Assembly: GCA_905182985.1 (NCBI GenBank) | Contig: CAJJDN010000063.1 | Coordinates: forward strand, 459,591 to 523,590 | Source of the DNA: Paramecium sonneborni | Taxonomy: Eukaryota > Ciliophora > Oligohymenophorea > Peniculida > Parameciidae | DNA: 64,000 bases | Direction: 5' to 3' | Shown here: piece by piece, positions 61,778 to 64,000 of the stretch | Position numbering within the stretch: position 1 is the first letter of the stretch | Layout of the letters: each line of letters begins with the position of its first letter | Position numbers and translations under genes: made by a program | Notes under the pieces: generated by a model | Databases searched by the model: none | The model's input: only the letters and a program-made list of their open reading frames with translations | What the model was told of the DNA's origin: nothing

Positions 61778-63232
61778 ATGAATATAAGTAAATCTATTGA
61801 ACAATGGAGAATAGTTTATTACTAATCCAAATTATTATGTAAATTTAGGATTAAAAACATTGAAATTAAGAAAACAAGCAAGAAGGTATTAGAGAAGCAA
61901 TTAAAATTCATGATAAAAATATTGCTACAGTATATTTTGAAAATGATTATATCAGTCTTAATGAAGAAAATATGGAAGCAGAAGCATTATAAAATATCTA
62001 ATAAACCCGTAAAATCAGTAGTCAAGAAATTTATAATATTAAAGATTGATTGCATTAAATCATTCATCAGAAGTTTTATTAAAAAAGTCTGATCTAGTTG
62101 ACTAACTTAAAATTTAAATGAGAATTCTATTAGTTTTTAATAAAAACCTTTTAAGAATATTAAAGTAATCAAAAAATCATAAAAGCAGTTTAATTAACTA
62201 GAAAAAACACAAATTAATATTAAGTATTTCATTATTAGAGAGTTTGAGATATTAATTAGTTTACAGAAGATAACAAATAATAGGAATATGAATTAAAATA
62301 TTGAAAATTAACTATAGAGATCTTTTATAGTAGATCATAAAGAAAATGTAATAAAGCAAAATTCTACTGTCCTTAGTCAATAAAATTATCAGAAAATATC
62401 AATTCCATCTTCATACAGTTTAGAAATTTTTTAAGATATGACTATTATCCCTTAAGACAATTTAAATATAAATTTTAGTAGCATGAATAAAGCGTCTTTT
62501 GAAATAACTCATTAAACTATTTAAAGCTCTTCTATTGATATAGAAATAAAAAAAAACATCGAACAATTTTTTATCTTTTAATTAAAAACTAATTATTTAA
62601 ACAATGCAATTATTCAAGTAACTTGTGAATTAAATAAAAACTTATTAATTGAAATTATTAAGAAAAAAATATAAAAAAAGTTTATCTACTGAAACTTCGT
62701 TTAAAAAAGCCTAAAGAAATTATAGAAAGCATGTTGAAAACCTAATTATTTAAACTTAAAATAATTTATTTTGAAATTTCAATACATTAGATTTAAAATA
62801 TAATATGAAAATTTAATTCACTTTTTTAAATGAAACACAATCTCTAGAATTAATCAAAAATTTTAGAAAAAAATAAATTAATTTTAACTTAACATTCTAA
62901 CAATAAACCCAAAATCAGTTCCAATAAATCATTTAATCTAAAAAGATTATAATAGAAAAATAATAATAGAAGAAAACCTAGAATTGAGTGAAATATAATC
63001 ACAAGAATTAAAAGAATTAAAAATGAGAGAAATAAATTCTTTTTTGAATTTGAATGAAAAAGATTTCATCAAAAAAAATCTCATAAAATTTAAAAAAATT
63101 TTATTCATACTCTAATTAGTGTAGATATGCAGGATTAGTTTAGTAGATTTATTAATAGGTTTTGGAATAGGATTTACTCAATTATTCTTTTCTTCCCAAT
63201 TATCCATGAAGTTGCAAACCAAGGTTAATTGA
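61778..63232 (+). CDS. Hypothetical fast-evolving protein, uncertain exon structure
   Basis: Coding blocks lie in several frames. One starts at ATG 61778 (MNISKSIEQWRIVYYQSKLL). An acidic block near 61920 reads NIATVYFENDYISLNEENME. A long clean frame from about 62265 to 62690 includes FIVDHKENVIKQNSTVLSQQ and FSSMNKASFEITHQ. The last frame ends with NLELSEIQSQELKELKMREI, a membrane-like VDLLIGFGIGFTQLFF and TGA at 63230-63232. Introns I could not place must join them, or there are frameshifts. A C-terminal hydrophobic anchor after a helical stretch is visible; no family recognised. Confidence 0.35.
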
Positions 63233-64000
63233 AACTAAGGAGTTAAGTTAATTATGATCATTAAAATAAGAATTAATTTTTGTTTTCTTCTTACTTAAAA
63301 TAAGATTTAATGTTTAATTAAAATTTAAAAGTTTATAGATTCTCATTTATCAAAGTTTTAAAATTCAAATCGTATAAATCTTTGGGATGACATATACTGT
63401 CTAACCTAATAAGTGTCTTAAACTTATACATATTATAAATAAAGGAATTGTTAAGATTTATAGATTTTATTTGGTTTTTTTCAACATCTTATACAAGTAT
63501 ATTTAACTTTATTATTCTACTTGATCATACTTATAAGATTTATTATTTAATTTATAGAAAATTAATTCAAAGCCTAAGAATTATTCCTTATTTAATATAA
63601 TTTTAACATTTAATGTAATTATATTGAAAATTTAAAGAATACATTTCCGATAGCAATTTTATTGGTGTTGATGTAGCATCAAATAAATCTTCCAAGAAAA
63701 TTAAAATATATACAAATAATTTAAAAAATTTCCGTAATTTAAAGAATTGAATTAGGAACAAATTTTCAATGCAAAATCAATTTATTTTTATTTTGGGTTA
63801 AAAATCAAGCATATTTGTTTTCATTTCTTCAATAAATAACACATAAATTTTTGATATGTTAATTTTATGAGGGAGGCTTAAAATTTTGTTTTAAAGTTAA
63901 TCTTGGATTGGATTTTAGTAATTAAAGAATTATTGAAGGTCTGTCAAAATTAAAAATTTGAATGCATTAAAGAATATAGACAATAGTTATATCATTTTTA
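63233..64000. other. Unassigned right end
   Basis: A coding-like plus-strand fragment (SNFIGVDVASNKSSKKIKIY) begins near 63653, and a GRLKILF-type hydrophobic frame continues towards the edge. The reading frame is not stable enough to call a gene. It may be the 5' part of a gene continuing past the window. Confidence 0.3.

Overview
This window looks like macronuclear DNA of a Paramecium-type ciliate. It is very AT-rich. Every convincing coding frame reads TAA and TAG as glutamine and stops only at TGA. Genes are packed tightly (19 bp between two same-strand genes at 43.76-43.78 kb, 28 bp between convergent genes at 41.14 kb), and almost every gene is cut by tiny GTA...AG introns of about 19-31 nt. 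Lineage markers agree: a trichocyst matrix protein gene (20.8-21.8 kb) and a small CxW-rich surface-antigen-like gene (60.6-61.4 kb). For most models I checked that span minus introns is a whole number of codons. Product names come from reading motifs, not from database searches.

Layout. 0-9 kb: end of a Lys/Gln-rich protein, a catalytic-domain-only kinase, several unknown proteins, a SelW-type selenoprotein with in-frame TGA and a candidate SECIS, ribosomal uL15, a membrane RING-H2 protein, a RAB5IF/C20orf24-like protein and a Yippee protein. 9.5-15.2 kb: a 994-aa cysteine-rich membrane protein, an SDHAF1-like LYR protein, a NET-domain-like protein and a B-type cyclin. 15.2-27 kb: an ankyrin-TMEM16-B-box-EF-hand protein, a trichocyst matrix protein, a kelch-MORC fusion and a WNK kinase. 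27-35.4 kb: two three-repeat MYB genes facing outwards around a poorly resolved coding stretch, with two N-joined exact direct repeats that look like uncollapsed contig overlaps. 35.4-47.1 kb: AGC kinase, a degenerate Tudor-like locus, a YeeE/YedE transporter, a kelch protein, a cyclic-nucleotide-binding K+ channel with a CCHC knuckle, and a condensin CapG-like HEAT protein. 48.5-64 kb: a bromodomain protein, a DoxX-like membrane protein, ribosomal eL18, a ULK-like kinase with four EF-hands, another kelch protein, a pseudokinase-kinase tandem protein, the surface antigen and an unresolved coding region.

This is ordinary chromosomal content rather than an operon or defence island. The most interesting material is unusual domain fusions (kelch-MORC, ankyrin-TMEM16-B-box-EF, pseudokinase-kinase, ULK-EF-hand, channel-zinc knuckle) and the selenoprotein. 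I recognised no tRNA, rRNA, CRISPR array or transposon.
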